Shown: positions 1 through 7,183 of the stretch, one piece after another
Layout of the letters: every line of letters starts with the position of its first letter
How positions within the stretch are numbered: position 1 is the first letter of the stretch
DNA from: Erysipelotrichaceae bacterium
Lineage (GTDB): Bacteria; Bacillota_I; Bacilli_A; Erysipelotrichales; Erysipelotrichaceae
Length of the DNA: 10,404 nt
Assembly: GCA_900770275.1 (NCBI GenBank)
Contig: CAAGJS010000160.1
Span: 1-10,404, forward strand
Reading direction: 5' to 3'
Position numbers and translations under genes: made by a program
Notes under the pieces: generated by a model
Told to the model about the DNA's origin: nothing
Databases searched by the model: none
The model's input: only the letters and a program-made list of their open reading frames with translations

Positions 1-156
1 CAGAAGATGGGCGCCGAGGTCGGTGTCATGTGGCAGGATGGCCGTCCGTTCCATGATCCGTATGGCATCCGCATGAACCTTGCCGTTCCGTATTCCCTTG
101 TCTTGGAAGCGTTCGACCGCCTCGACAAGTATGTATTCAACGCTGAGAAGGATTGA
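1..156 (+). CDS. PLP-dependent MalY/PatB-like aminotransferase or C-S lyase, 3' end only
   Basis: This is the last 51 codons of a gene that begins before the window, in frame 1 and ending in TGA at 154-156. The residues include a phenylalanine-histidine-aspartate-proline run, then GIRMNLAVP, then an EAFDRLDKY helix. A C-terminal arginine followed by N-[LI]-A-x-P and an amphipathic helix is the usual end of fold-type I PLP enzymes of the MalY/PatB group (cystathionine beta-lyase-like); in that fold this arginine binds the substrate carboxylate. The catalytic lysine and the PLP site are outside the window, so the reaction cannot be fixed. Another class I/II aminotransferase is possible. The stop is 3 nt before the next ATG, so the two genes are probably co-transcribed. 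Confidence 0.7.
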   Translation, partial: QKMGAEVGVMWQDGRPFHDPYGIRMNLAVPYSLVLEAFDRLDKYVFNAEKD

Positions 157-159
157 TCG

Positions 160-945
160 ATGAAAACCCGGGCAACCCTGGAGCTGGAACAGGCCCTGAT
201 TTCGGATACAGAGAAAAACGGCCTTTACGGCGTCCAGGAAGTGACCATCGGTTTCACCTCCCAAGGCATGGGAAATGAAATCGCCGACTTTCTCTCGATG
301 GATGCGAAAGGCACCTTCCGCTGCTATGAGCTGAAGGTGACTCTCAGCGATCTCAAGAGTGAAAACAAGCTGTCCTGGTATGGAGATTACAACTACCTGG
401 TTGTTTCAGCCACGCTGGAGCAGCGGGTATCGGACTGGAGCCTGTATATCCCTGACTGGGTGGGAATTCTTGTCGGCAATGATCTGCGCCTGTACCGGCG
501 GGCGACGAGAATTCAGATTACAGACAGCCGGCGGGAAATGCTGAAGGATTCTCTTCTACGTTCGATGGCCGTACGGCTGGAAACGTATCGCAAGGCGGCG
601 GATCCTGCCGCCATGCATGCACTCGAAAAGGAAAATGAAGAGCTGAAGCAGATGGTCCAGGATACCAGGGACACCTTTGAGCGCATGCAGTTTACCTATC
701 ATGACTATGAAGCCTGGTATCGGAAGAATCACCAGGATCCTTCCTTTACCCTTGAAAAGGGAGCCCGCCGCCAAAGAGAAGAGACTAAGGCGCGCACGAG
801 CGGTGAGCTTGTCTGGAAGATGGATGGGGATGGAAATGCCGTCTGTCCCGTATGTGGAAGGACGCTCGTCCGCGAAGGTGAAGGTGAAAGTGTCTGTTAT
901 CCATTCTGCCCATGGTGCGGCAGTGATCTGCGCAGGATGAAGTAA
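160..945 (+). CDS. PD-(D/E)XK nuclease-fold protein with C-terminal zinc ribbon (phage-type, MmcB-like)
   Basis: A 261-residue protein with three visible parts. Residues about 20-125 look like a small PD-(D/E)XK fold: a VQEVTIGF strand, Asp43 in IADFLSM, then CYELKV with Glu57-x-Lys59, then SDLKSENK and YGDYNYLVV. Asp43, Glu57 and Lys59 are the likely metal and catalytic residues. The same block, with CYEIKVS and a G-x-YNY strand, is familiar from short phage and prophage proteins annotated as MmcB-like DNA repair or nuclease-like. Residues about 150-178 are rich in Glu and Lys and may form a coiled coil. The C-terminus has two CxxC pairs, Cys229/Cys232 and Cys250/Cys253, with an extra Cys246, forming a probable zinc ribbon. 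AGAAGGA at 146-152 is a good ribosome site 7 nt before the ATG, inside the upstream gene. No other phage gene is visible. DNA binding or cleavage is inferred; the target is unknown. Confidence 0.7.
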   Translation: MKTRATLELEQALISDTEKNGLYGVQEVTIGFTSQGMGNEIADFLSMDAKGTFRCYELKVTLSDLKSENKLSWYGDYNYLVVSATLEQRVSDWSLYIPDWVGILVGNDLRLYRRATRIQITDSRREMLKDSLLRSMAVRLETYRKAADPAAMHALEKENEELKQMVQDTRDTFERMQFTYHDYEAWYRKNHQDPSFTLEKGARRQREETKARTSGELVWKMDGDGNAVCPVCGRTLVREGEGESVCYPFCPWCGSDLRRMK

Positions 946-990
946 GACTGCAGCTATCGCAGAAGTATTGTTTATTTTGTCTGGAAATTC

Positions 991-3477
991 ATGACGATGA
1001 TGAAGAAAGCGACGCTTGGCGTGCTGGCGCATGTCGATGCGGGAAAAACAACAACGATTGAAACGATGCTGTGGCGGGCGGGAGAAATCCGTAGGCCCGG
1101 ACGCGTCGATTTTCAGAATACCGTCATGGACTATGATCCTCAAGAGAAGGCGCATGGCATCACGATCTATGCCAAGGAAACCCATCTCACCTGGAAGGAT
1201 CTTCATCTCAATATCATCGATACGCCAGGGCACGTTGATTTCTCGAGCGAAATGGAGCGTGTCCTTTCCGTTCTTGATGCGGCGCTTGTCGTGATCAATG
1301 GCCAGAAGGGGCCGGAAAGTCATACGACCGAGATCCGGGATGATCTGAATACCGCTGCCATTCCGCTGGTTCTCTTTGTAAACAAGATGGACATCAGTGC
1401 CTTGAGCCGCTCAGATCTGATGAAGCGTCTGATCGACTGCTTTGGGTCGGCCTGCGTCGACTTTGGGGCGGCTGACAGGGATGAGCATCTTGCCATGGCT
1501 TCCGATGATCTGCTGGAAGCGTATATGGCGGATGGAACGATTCATCCGGATTTACTGCGGTCTGCCTTCGCAAGACGCCAGGTCATTCCAGTTCTATTCG
1601 GATCGGCGCTGAAGGATGATGGCGTCGATCGTGTCCTCGATCTGTTGGATGAGCTGCTCGATCCTGTCACCTATCCCGCTGACTTTGGTGCCCGCATCTA
1701 TAAGATTTCTACCGCCGATGACGGTACACGTCTGAGCCATGTCAAGATCACCGGCGGTACGCTGGCGGCACGTCAGAATGTTGGCGGCGATGAGAAGGTC
1801 AAGGAGATCCGCATCTATTCCGGCAAGAGCTATGTGCAGGTGCCGGAAGTGACAGCGGGAGATCTGGCGGTATTGACCGGTCTGACATCTGTTCAGGCAG
1901 GGGAAGGACTTGGCTTTGAAGAAGGCGGCGTCACCTCCCTTTCCTGTGCGAGCATGGTCTATGAAATGGAAGCGGAAGCGGGTGCCAATGTGCTGGCACT
2001 TGCGGATGCGTGCCGTTTATTGAATGAAGAGGATCCGGATCTTTCGATTGATGTCGATGAGCAGACGCACCGGATTACGGTTGAAATCCGCGGCGCCATG
2101 CAGATGGAAGTGCTGCAGAAAAAGATTCATGAGCGCACCGGCATCACGGTGCACTTTGTCAATGGAACGATTCTGTATGAAGAAACCATTGCCAGCACCA
2201 CCTATGGCATCGGCCACTTTGAGCCGCTGCGCCACTATGGCGAAGTGCAGGTGCGCATTGATCCCTTGGAGAGGGGAAAGGGCATCGCTGTCGAATCCCT
2301 TGTGTCGACGGATACGTTTGCGGCAGGCTGGCAGAATGCGATACTTTCCTACTACCGTCACCGTCGTCTGCGCGGTGTGCTGACCGGGGCCTTATTGACC
2401 GATGTAAAGATTACACTTCTGGCTGGCAAAGCCTCCCTGAAACATACCAAGGGAGGTGACCTGAGGCAGGCGGCGAGCCGCGCTCTGCGGCAGGGTCTGA
2501 TGAAGGCAGACAATGTGCTGCTGGAGCCGTATCTGAAGTTCAGTCTGCGGGTGCCGAATGATGTGCTGAGTCATGCGCTTTATGATCTTGATCAGCGCAA
2601 GGCAGAGGTACAGGTCGAAGAAGGCAGCGGGATGATGAAAATCTCGGGACGGGGACCTGCCCGTACGCTGCTCAATTACCAGCAGGAAGTGACGGCATAC
2701 TCGCATGGTCGGGGCATCTTTCAGGCCGTTAACGATGGCTATGACATCTGTCAGGATGCGGATGCGATCGTAAAGGAAAAAGGTTACGATCCGCAGGCCG
2801 ATCTTCCCCGGACCCCGGATTCTGTTTTCTGTGCCAATGGGGCAGGCTACAACGTGCCATGGAACGAGGTGGAAGACCTCGTGACACCTGTCTGGGCACT
2901 GCGGCGGGAAACGGCTGCCGTCTACGCCCAGCAGAAGGTGGATGAAGCGGAAGTGAAGCGCGTCTTTGAAATGACTTCCGGCCGCAATCGCAATCCGGAT
3001 AAAAATGTAAAACCGCGCAAAAAGACGGATCCGGCGGTACAGAAGAAGCCGGTCATTGAACCGGATCTTGAACCGTGCATGATCGTGGACGGATACAATT
3101 TCATCTTCTATGATCCGGATCTGAAGAGTCTTTCCAACGAGGATCTCTATCTAGCCCGGGAAAAGGCGGTGGAAGAACTCAGTGCCTATCGGGAATTTAC
3201 CGGCGGCCGGCTGATTGTTGTCTTCGATGGCTATCGGGTAGAGAATAATGCCGGAACCGTGCAGAGAAAGGGCAGTGTCGAAGTTGTCTATACGCGGACC
3301 GATGAGACTGCTGACGCATGGATCGAGGCCAATGCGGTTCGCCTTGCAAAAGAATACAGGCTGACGGTGGCGACATCGGATGCACTCATTCAGAATTCGA
3401 TCTTTGCGCATGGGGCGATGCGGCTGTCGACGCGGGAACTGCTGAGCCGCATTGATGCGACGAAACATACGATTTAA
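991..3477 (+). CDS. TetM/EF-G-like ribosomal GTPase fused to a C-terminal YacP/Rae1-type NYN ribonuclease domain
   Basis: An 828-residue fusion. Residues about 4-650 follow the TetM/EF-G plan. The GTPase motifs are G1 AHVDAGKT 13-20, G2 GIT 56-58, G3 DTPGH 77-81, G4 NKMD 131-134 and G5 GSAL 204-207; GHFEPLRHY at 408-416 opens the domain IV region. A basic linker (about 662-690) leads to a complete NYN domain (about 694-825): VDGYN 699-703 with Asp700, VVFDGY 743-748 with Asp746, YTRTDETAD 767-775 and ATSD 794-797, ending RLSTRELL. That is the YacP/Rae1 signature; Rae1 is the Bacillus endonuclease that cuts mRNA in the ribosomal A site. TetM has SPVST at its domain IV tip loop, but here the aligned stretch (about 482-491) is SLKHTKGGDL, so classical tetracycline protection is doubtful. 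No strong Shine-Dalgarno is seen; GGAAA at 983-987 is weak, and ATG 997 or 1000 are alternative starts. The fusion architecture is, to my knowledge, widespread in Bacillota but little characterised. Cytosolic, ribosome-associated by inference. Confidence 0.9.
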   Translation: MTMMKKATLGVLAHVDAGKTTTIETMLWRAGEIRRPGRVDFQNTVMDYDPQEKAHGITIYAKETHLTWKDLHLNIIDTPGHVDFSSEMERVLSVLDAALVVINGQKGPESHTTEIRDDLNTAAIPLVLFVNKMDISALSRSDLMKRLIDCFGSACVDFGAADRDEHLAMASDDLLEAYMADGTIHPDLLRSAFARRQVIPVLFGSALKDDGVDRVLDLLDELLDPVTYPADFGARIYKISTADDGTRLSHVKITGGTLAARQNVGGDEKVKEIRIYSGKSYVQVPEVTAGDLAVLTGLTSVQAGEGLGFEEGGVTSLSCASMVYEMEAEAGANVLALADACRLLNEEDPDLSIDVDEQTHRITVEIRGAMQMEVLQKKIHERTGITVHFVNGTILYEETIASTTYGIGHFEPLRHYGEVQVRIDPLERGKGIAVESLVSTDTFAAGWQNAILSYYRHRRLRGVLTGALLTDVKITLLAGKASLKHTKGGDLRQAASRALRQGLMKADNVLLEPYLKFSLRVPNDVLSHALYDLDQRKAEVQVEEGSGMMKISGRGPARTLLNYQQEVTAYSHGRGIFQAVNDGYDICQDADAIVKEKGYDPQADLPRTPDSVFCANGAGYNVPWNEVEDLVTPVWALRRETAAVYAQQKVDEAEVKRVFEMTSGRNRNPDKNVKPRKKTDPAVQKKPVIEPDLEPCMIVDGYNFIFYDPDLKSLSNEDLYLAREKAVEELSAYREFTGGRLIVVFDGYRVENNAGTVQRKGSVEVVYTRTDETADAWIEANAVRLAKEYRLTVATSDALIQNSIFAHGAMRLSTRELLSRIDATKHTI

Positions 3478-3491
3478 TTGGGGAGAAAAAC

Positions 3492-5315
3492 ATGGGGGAA
3501 GAAAAAAAAGAGGAACGGTTTCATACCAATTCCTCTCTTGTGGTGCATTTTCTCAGGTACAGCTGGAAGTGGTTTGTGCTGTGCATCCTTTTTTCGATGC
3601 TGTCGGCGTTTCTGGAGATGATCAATCCGAAGCTGATCCAGTTTACGGTCGACTCCATCATTGGAAGTGATGCCGGCGATCTGCCAGGATATCTGAACTT
3701 TGTCAACGATCATATTGCGCTCTACAAGGAACATCTCGGGTATATGGCGCTGACGGTCATGGTCATCGCGCTGTTTGCGGCTGTGGCACGGTATCTGTAC
3801 CGGCTGTTTAACGCCTTTGGTTCCGAGAAGCTGGTACAGACGATGCACAACGATATCTATGAACATCTGATGTACCTGCCATTCAGCTGGTACCAGCAGA
3901 ATCAGACGGGGGATATCATTCAGCGCTCCACTTCAGATGTCGATACGGTGCGGATGTTTGTTTCGGAGCAGCTGGTACTGCTGTTCCGCTTTGTGATCAT
4001 CATTGTGCTGGCGCTGTACTACATGTTCCATATCAATGTGAAGATGTCCTGGATTTCGCTTGCCTTCATTCCGGTAATCGTTCTTTACAGCCTTTATTTT
4101 CATCGCAAGATCGGAACCGAGTTTCAGAAGGCGGATGAAGAGGAAGGAAAGCTTTCCTCCATTGCCCAGGAAAATCTGACGGGTGTACGGGTGGTACGTG
4201 CCTTTGGCCGTGAGCGCTATGAGCGTCAGCGGTTTGAGGGACAGGACGCGCTGTATACAGGTCACTGGTACAAGCTGATGAAGTATCTTTCTGCGTTCTG
4301 GAGTTCGGGTGACCTTCTGTCCTATGGGCAGATTCTTGCGGTGATGGTTGCGGGTGCGAAGGCCTGTGTCGGCGGTGATCTGACGGCGGGAAACTTTATT
4401 GCCTTTGTGTCCTACAACATGATGCTCATATGGCCGGTGCGTGCCCTTGGCCGTGTGATCTCGGGTCTTTCGCGGGCAGGCATTTCGACGAATCGTATCC
4501 GGGAAATCATGAATGCGGAAGAAGAACAGGATGCGCCGGATGTCATCAAGCCGGATATGAATGGCGACATTGTGTTTGATCATGTGAGCTACGCCTATCC
4601 GGAAGGGACGACGGAGGTGCTGCAGGATGTGACCTTTACGGTCAAGGCGGGAACGACGGTCGGCATTCTTGGCGGAACGGGATCGGGCAAGAGTACGTTA
4701 ATGTACCTGCTGGATCGGCTGTATCCGCTGGAAGAAGGGCATGGATCGATTACGATCGGAGGCGTTGATATCCGTAAGATCGATCGTTCGTGGCTGCGCA
4801 GTCATATCGGCATGGTACTGCAGGAGCCGTTTCTGTTTTCGCGTTCGCTTTCGGACAATATCCGGATCGCTGTACCGACGGCGGATCTCAAGGAGGTGCG
4901 CGGGGCCGCAAGGACGGCAAGTCTGGATGCGACGATTGAAAGCTTTTCCCAGGGCTACGATACCTACGTTGGTGAGCGCGGCGTGACGCTGTCCGGCGGT
5001 CAGAAACAGCGTACGGCCATTGCACAGATGCTCATCCGGAAGCCGCCGATCATGATCTTTGATGATTCGCTGTCGGCGGTCGATGCTGAAACGGATGCGG
5101 AAATCCGTCATCAGCTCAAGGAGCAGACATCTTCGGCGACGGTGCTTCTGATTGCCCACCGGATTACCACTCTGATGCAGGCGGATGAAATCATTGTTCT
5201 GAGTCATGGAAGGATTGCGGAGCGCGGGACGCACGAGGAACTTTTGGCAAAGAAGGGCATCTATGCCCGCGCCTATGATCTGCAGGTGAAGGCGGGAGAG
5301 GAGGAAGACGCATGA
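3492..5315 (+). CDS. Heterodimeric ABC exporter subunit 1, with degenerate Walker B (Asp in place of catalytic Glu)
   Basis: A 607-residue half-transporter with an N-terminal membrane domain and a C-terminal ATPase. Hydrophobic segments lie near residues 27-45, 83-102, 158-178, 185-203, 270-290 and 300-322, matching the six helices of type IV (ABCB-like) exporters. ATPase motifs are A-loop Tyr369, Walker A 394-401 (GGTGSGKS), Q-loop Gln444, signature LSGGQ 500-504, Walker B ending Asp524-Asp525, D-loop SAVD 528-531 and switch His556. Asp525 replaces the catalytic glutamate, as in the degenerate-site subunit of heterodimers such as TM287/288, BmrCD and LmrCD. A strong ribosome site GGGGAG (3480-3485) sits 6 nt before the ATG. 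The gene follows the GTPase-NYN stop by 14 nt, so the two probably share a transcript. The substrate is unknown; drugs or lipids are usual for the family. Confidence 0.93.
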   Translation: MGEEKKEERFHTNSSLVVHFLRYSWKWFVLCILFSMLSAFLEMINPKLIQFTVDSIIGSDAGDLPGYLNFVNDHIALYKEHLGYMALTVMVIALFAAVARYLYRLFNAFGSEKLVQTMHNDIYEHLMYLPFSWYQQNQTGDIIQRSTSDVDTVRMFVSEQLVLLFRFVIIIVLALYYMFHINVKMSWISLAFIPVIVLYSLYFHRKIGTEFQKADEEEGKLSSIAQENLTGVRVVRAFGRERYERQRFEGQDALYTGHWYKLMKYLSAFWSSGDLLSYGQILAVMVAGAKACVGGDLTAGNFIAFVSYNMMLIWPVRALGRVISGLSRAGISTNRIREIMNAEEEQDAPDVIKPDMNGDIVFDHVSYAYPEGTTEVLQDVTFTVKAGTTVGILGGTGSGKSTLMYLLDRLYPLEEGHGSITIGGVDIRKIDRSWLRSHIGMVLQEPFLFSRSLSDNIRIAVPTADLKEVRGAARTASLDATIESFSQGYDTYVGERGVTLSGGQKQRTAIAQMLIRKPPIMIFDDSLSAVDAETDAEIRHQLKEQTSSATVLLIAHRITTLMQADEIIVLSHGRIAERGTHEELLAKKGIYARAYDLQVKAGEEEDA

Positions 5316-7141
5316 GTGAACAGGAAGAATATCACAGCACTGACTGGAAAACGATGCGGAAGAACATTGCGGCCATGCGTCCGTATGTTCGCTCGCTAAG
5401 GCGCTACACGGTGCCAATGCTGGTTACGGGTGTTCTGGTCAGTGCCATCGATGCGATCTATCCGCTGTTTCGTCAGTATATTCTGGATCACTACATCGGT
5501 CTGCAGACGCTGGATACGCTGCCGCAGTTTATTGCGCTGTATCTGGTGGTGCTGGTGGCGCAGGTGATCATGAACTTCATTTCAACCTATTATTGCGGAA
5601 GAGTTGAGATGGGCGTTGGTCAGAAGCTTCGCGATGCGAGTTTCGATCATGTGCAGCAGCTGAGCTTCAGCTACTTCAATCAGAACAATGTCGGCTACAT
5701 TCATGCACGCATCATGAGTGATACGGCGCGGATCGGTGAGATGTTTGCGTGGCGTCTGATGGATCTGGTATGGAATGGGTCGTATCTGATCTTTGCGCTG
5801 GTCGTCATGTTTATGACAAATGCGCGGCTTGCCCTGTATCTGGCGATTCTGATCCCGGTGGCGGCGTTTCTGATCTCGATTTTTCAGAGCCGGCTGATTG
5901 TGATCAACCGGAAGATCCGGGAAATCAACTCGAAGATTACCGGCGATCTGAATGAAGGAATTACAGGTCTTCGTTCGATTAAGACGCTGGTTGTTGAAAA
6001 GTCGATGATTCAGGATTTTGAAAAGGATACGGAACTGATGCGGCATACGTCGGTGAGGGCGACGCATTATTCGGCGATGCTCAGCGGCATTGTGTCCTTT
6101 GTCGGATCGATGGCGCTGGCGCTGGTGCTGTGGCGGGGTGGCGAGCTGACGATGGAGAATATGATGCGCATCGGTACGCTGTCCGTGTTCATGAGCTATG
6201 CGTTAAACATCATGGATCCGCTTCAGAGCATCATTGAGACGATTTCGTCGGTGATTGCGGTGCAGGTTAACATTGAGCGCTTCAACAAGCTGATGAATAC
6301 GAAGTCGGATGTTACGGATACGCCGGAAGTGATTGCAAAGTATGGCGATACCTTTGAGCCGAAGACGGAGAACTGGGAGCCGCTGCATGGGGATATTGAG
6401 TTCCGGGATGTGAGCTTCCGCTATCCGGATGGGGATGATATGGTGCTGGAGCACTTCAATCTGAAGGTTCCGCAGGGGACCAATGTGGCGATTGTCGGTG
6501 AAACCGGTGCGGGCAAGAGTACGTTAGTCAATCTGGTGTGCCGTTTCTATGAGCCTACGAGCGGTCAGGTGCTGATTGATGGCAGAGATGCCCGTGAGCG
6601 TTCGCAGCTGTGGCTTCACAGCAATATCGGCTATGTGCTGCAGACGCCGCATCTGTTTTCGGGAAGTGTGCGTGACAATCTGCGCTATGGTAATCCCAAT
6701 GCGAGTGATGAAGAAATCTGGCGGGCACTGGATCTGGTAGATGCGCGACAGGTGGTTGAGAAGATGGACAAGGGCCTGGACTCGGAAGTCGGCGAAGGGG
6801 GAGATCTTCTTTCGACCGGTGAGAAGCAGCTGATCTCCTTTGCAAGAGCTCTGCTGGCGGATCCGAAAATTCTGGTGCTCGATGAAGCGACCAGTTCCAT
6901 CGATACGGAGACGGAGCAGAAGATTCAGTCGGCGATTGCGACGGTCATCAAAGGTCGCACGTCGTTCATGGTTGCCCATCGTCTTTCGACGATTGTGCAT
7001 GCGGATGTAATTCTGGTGGTGCGCGATGGAAAGATCATTGAGCGGGGTACGCATAAGCAGCTGATGGCGCAGAAGGGTTATTACTATCAGCTGTATACGA
7101 GGCAGTTTACGGATCTGGAAGTGAATGCGGCATTAAACTGA
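5312..7141 (+). CDS. Heterodimeric ABC exporter subunit 2, with catalytic Glu but degenerate signature motif
   Basis: A 609-residue half-transporter and partner of the preceding subunit. It shares an ATGA overlap with it (start 5312, upstream stop 5313-5315), and AGGAGG at 5299-5304 lies 7 nt before the ATG, so translation is probably coupled and the two chains made in equal amounts. Six hydrophobic segments lie near residues 33-55, 72-93, 150-170, 173-192, 258-275 and 286-306. ATPase motifs are A-loop Tyr371, Walker A 396-403 (GETGAGKS), Q-loop Gln444, signature LSTGE 500-504 in place of LSGGQ, Walker B ending Asp524-Glu525, D-loop SSID 528-531 and His556. The altered signature faces the Walker A/B of subunit 1 in the dimer, so both deviations fall in the same ATP site. 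The other site keeps Glu525 and a normal signature from subunit 1. Confidence 0.93.
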   Translation: MSEQEEYHSTDWKTMRKNIAAMRPYVRSLRRYTVPMLVTGVLVSAIDAIYPLFRQYILDHYIGLQTLDTLPQFIALYLVVLVAQVIMNFISTYYCGRVEMGVGQKLRDASFDHVQQLSFSYFNQNNVGYIHARIMSDTARIGEMFAWRLMDLVWNGSYLIFALVVMFMTNARLALYLAILIPVAAFLISIFQSRLIVINRKIREINSKITGDLNEGITGLRSIKTLVVEKSMIQDFEKDTELMRHTSVRATHYSAMLSGIVSFVGSMALALVLWRGGELTMENMMRIGTLSVFMSYALNIMDPLQSIIETISSVIAVQVNIERFNKLMNTKSDVTDTPEVIAKYGDTFEPKTENWEPLHGDIEFRDVSFRYPDGDDMVLEHFNLKVPQGTNVAIVGETGAGKSTLVNLVCRFYEPTSGQVLIDGRDARERSQLWLHSNIGYVLQTPHLFSGSVRDNLRYGNPNASDEEIWRALDLVDARQVVEKMDKGLDSEVGEGGDLLSTGEKQLISFARALLADPKILVLDEATSSIDTETEQKIQSAIATVIKGRTSFMVAHRLSTIVHADVILVVRDGKIIERGTHKQLMAQKGYYYQLYTRQFTDLEVNAALN

Positions 7142-7149
7142 ACAACCTG

Positions 7150-7177
7150 TTGAAAATCCATCATTTTCGCGTAAACT
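7150..7177 (+). promoter_or_regulatory. Candidate TetR promoter with palindromic operator in the spacer
   Basis: In the 42-bp gap before the TetR gene, TTGAAA (7150-7155) and TAAACT (7172-7177) form a possible -35/-10 pair 16 nt apart. Between them lies a perfect inverted repeat, GAAAAT at 7152-7157 and ATTTTC at 7163-7168 with a 5-nt centre (17 bp in all). A palindrome overlapping the promoter spacer directly upstream of a TetR gene is the usual layout for autorepression. A shorter repeat, CAAC/GTTG at 7143-7152, sits just upstream. The palindrome is seen directly; its role as operator is inferred. I found no second copy before the GTPase or exporter genes. Confidence 0.5.
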
Positions 7178-7183
7178 GTAGGA

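Noticed and set aside
948..962. CTGC/GCAG hairpin followed by a T-rich stretch after the nuclease-fold gene, as a terminator
   Set aside because: The stem is only 4 bp with a 7-nt loop and the T-run is interrupted, so it is too weak to call.
556..1323. A 255-codon open frame on the minus strand across the nuclease-fold and GTPase gene boundary
   Set aside because: It lies antisense to two well-supported genes, has no recognisable motif and no ribosome site, and its sequence looks like a reverse-frame shadow. The same holds for the long minus-strand frames at 3933-4583 and 4698-5417.
991..3477. Calling the GTPase gene a tetracycline resistance determinant (tetM/tetO/tetW)
   Set aside because: The tip-loop motif of the resistance proteins is absent, the chain is about 190 residues longer, and it ends in an NYN nuclease domain.
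4684..6526. A 17-nt identity between the two exporter genes (4684-4700 and 6510-6526) as a repeat
   Set aside because: It encodes the shared Walker A motif of paralogous ATPases and needs no other explanation.
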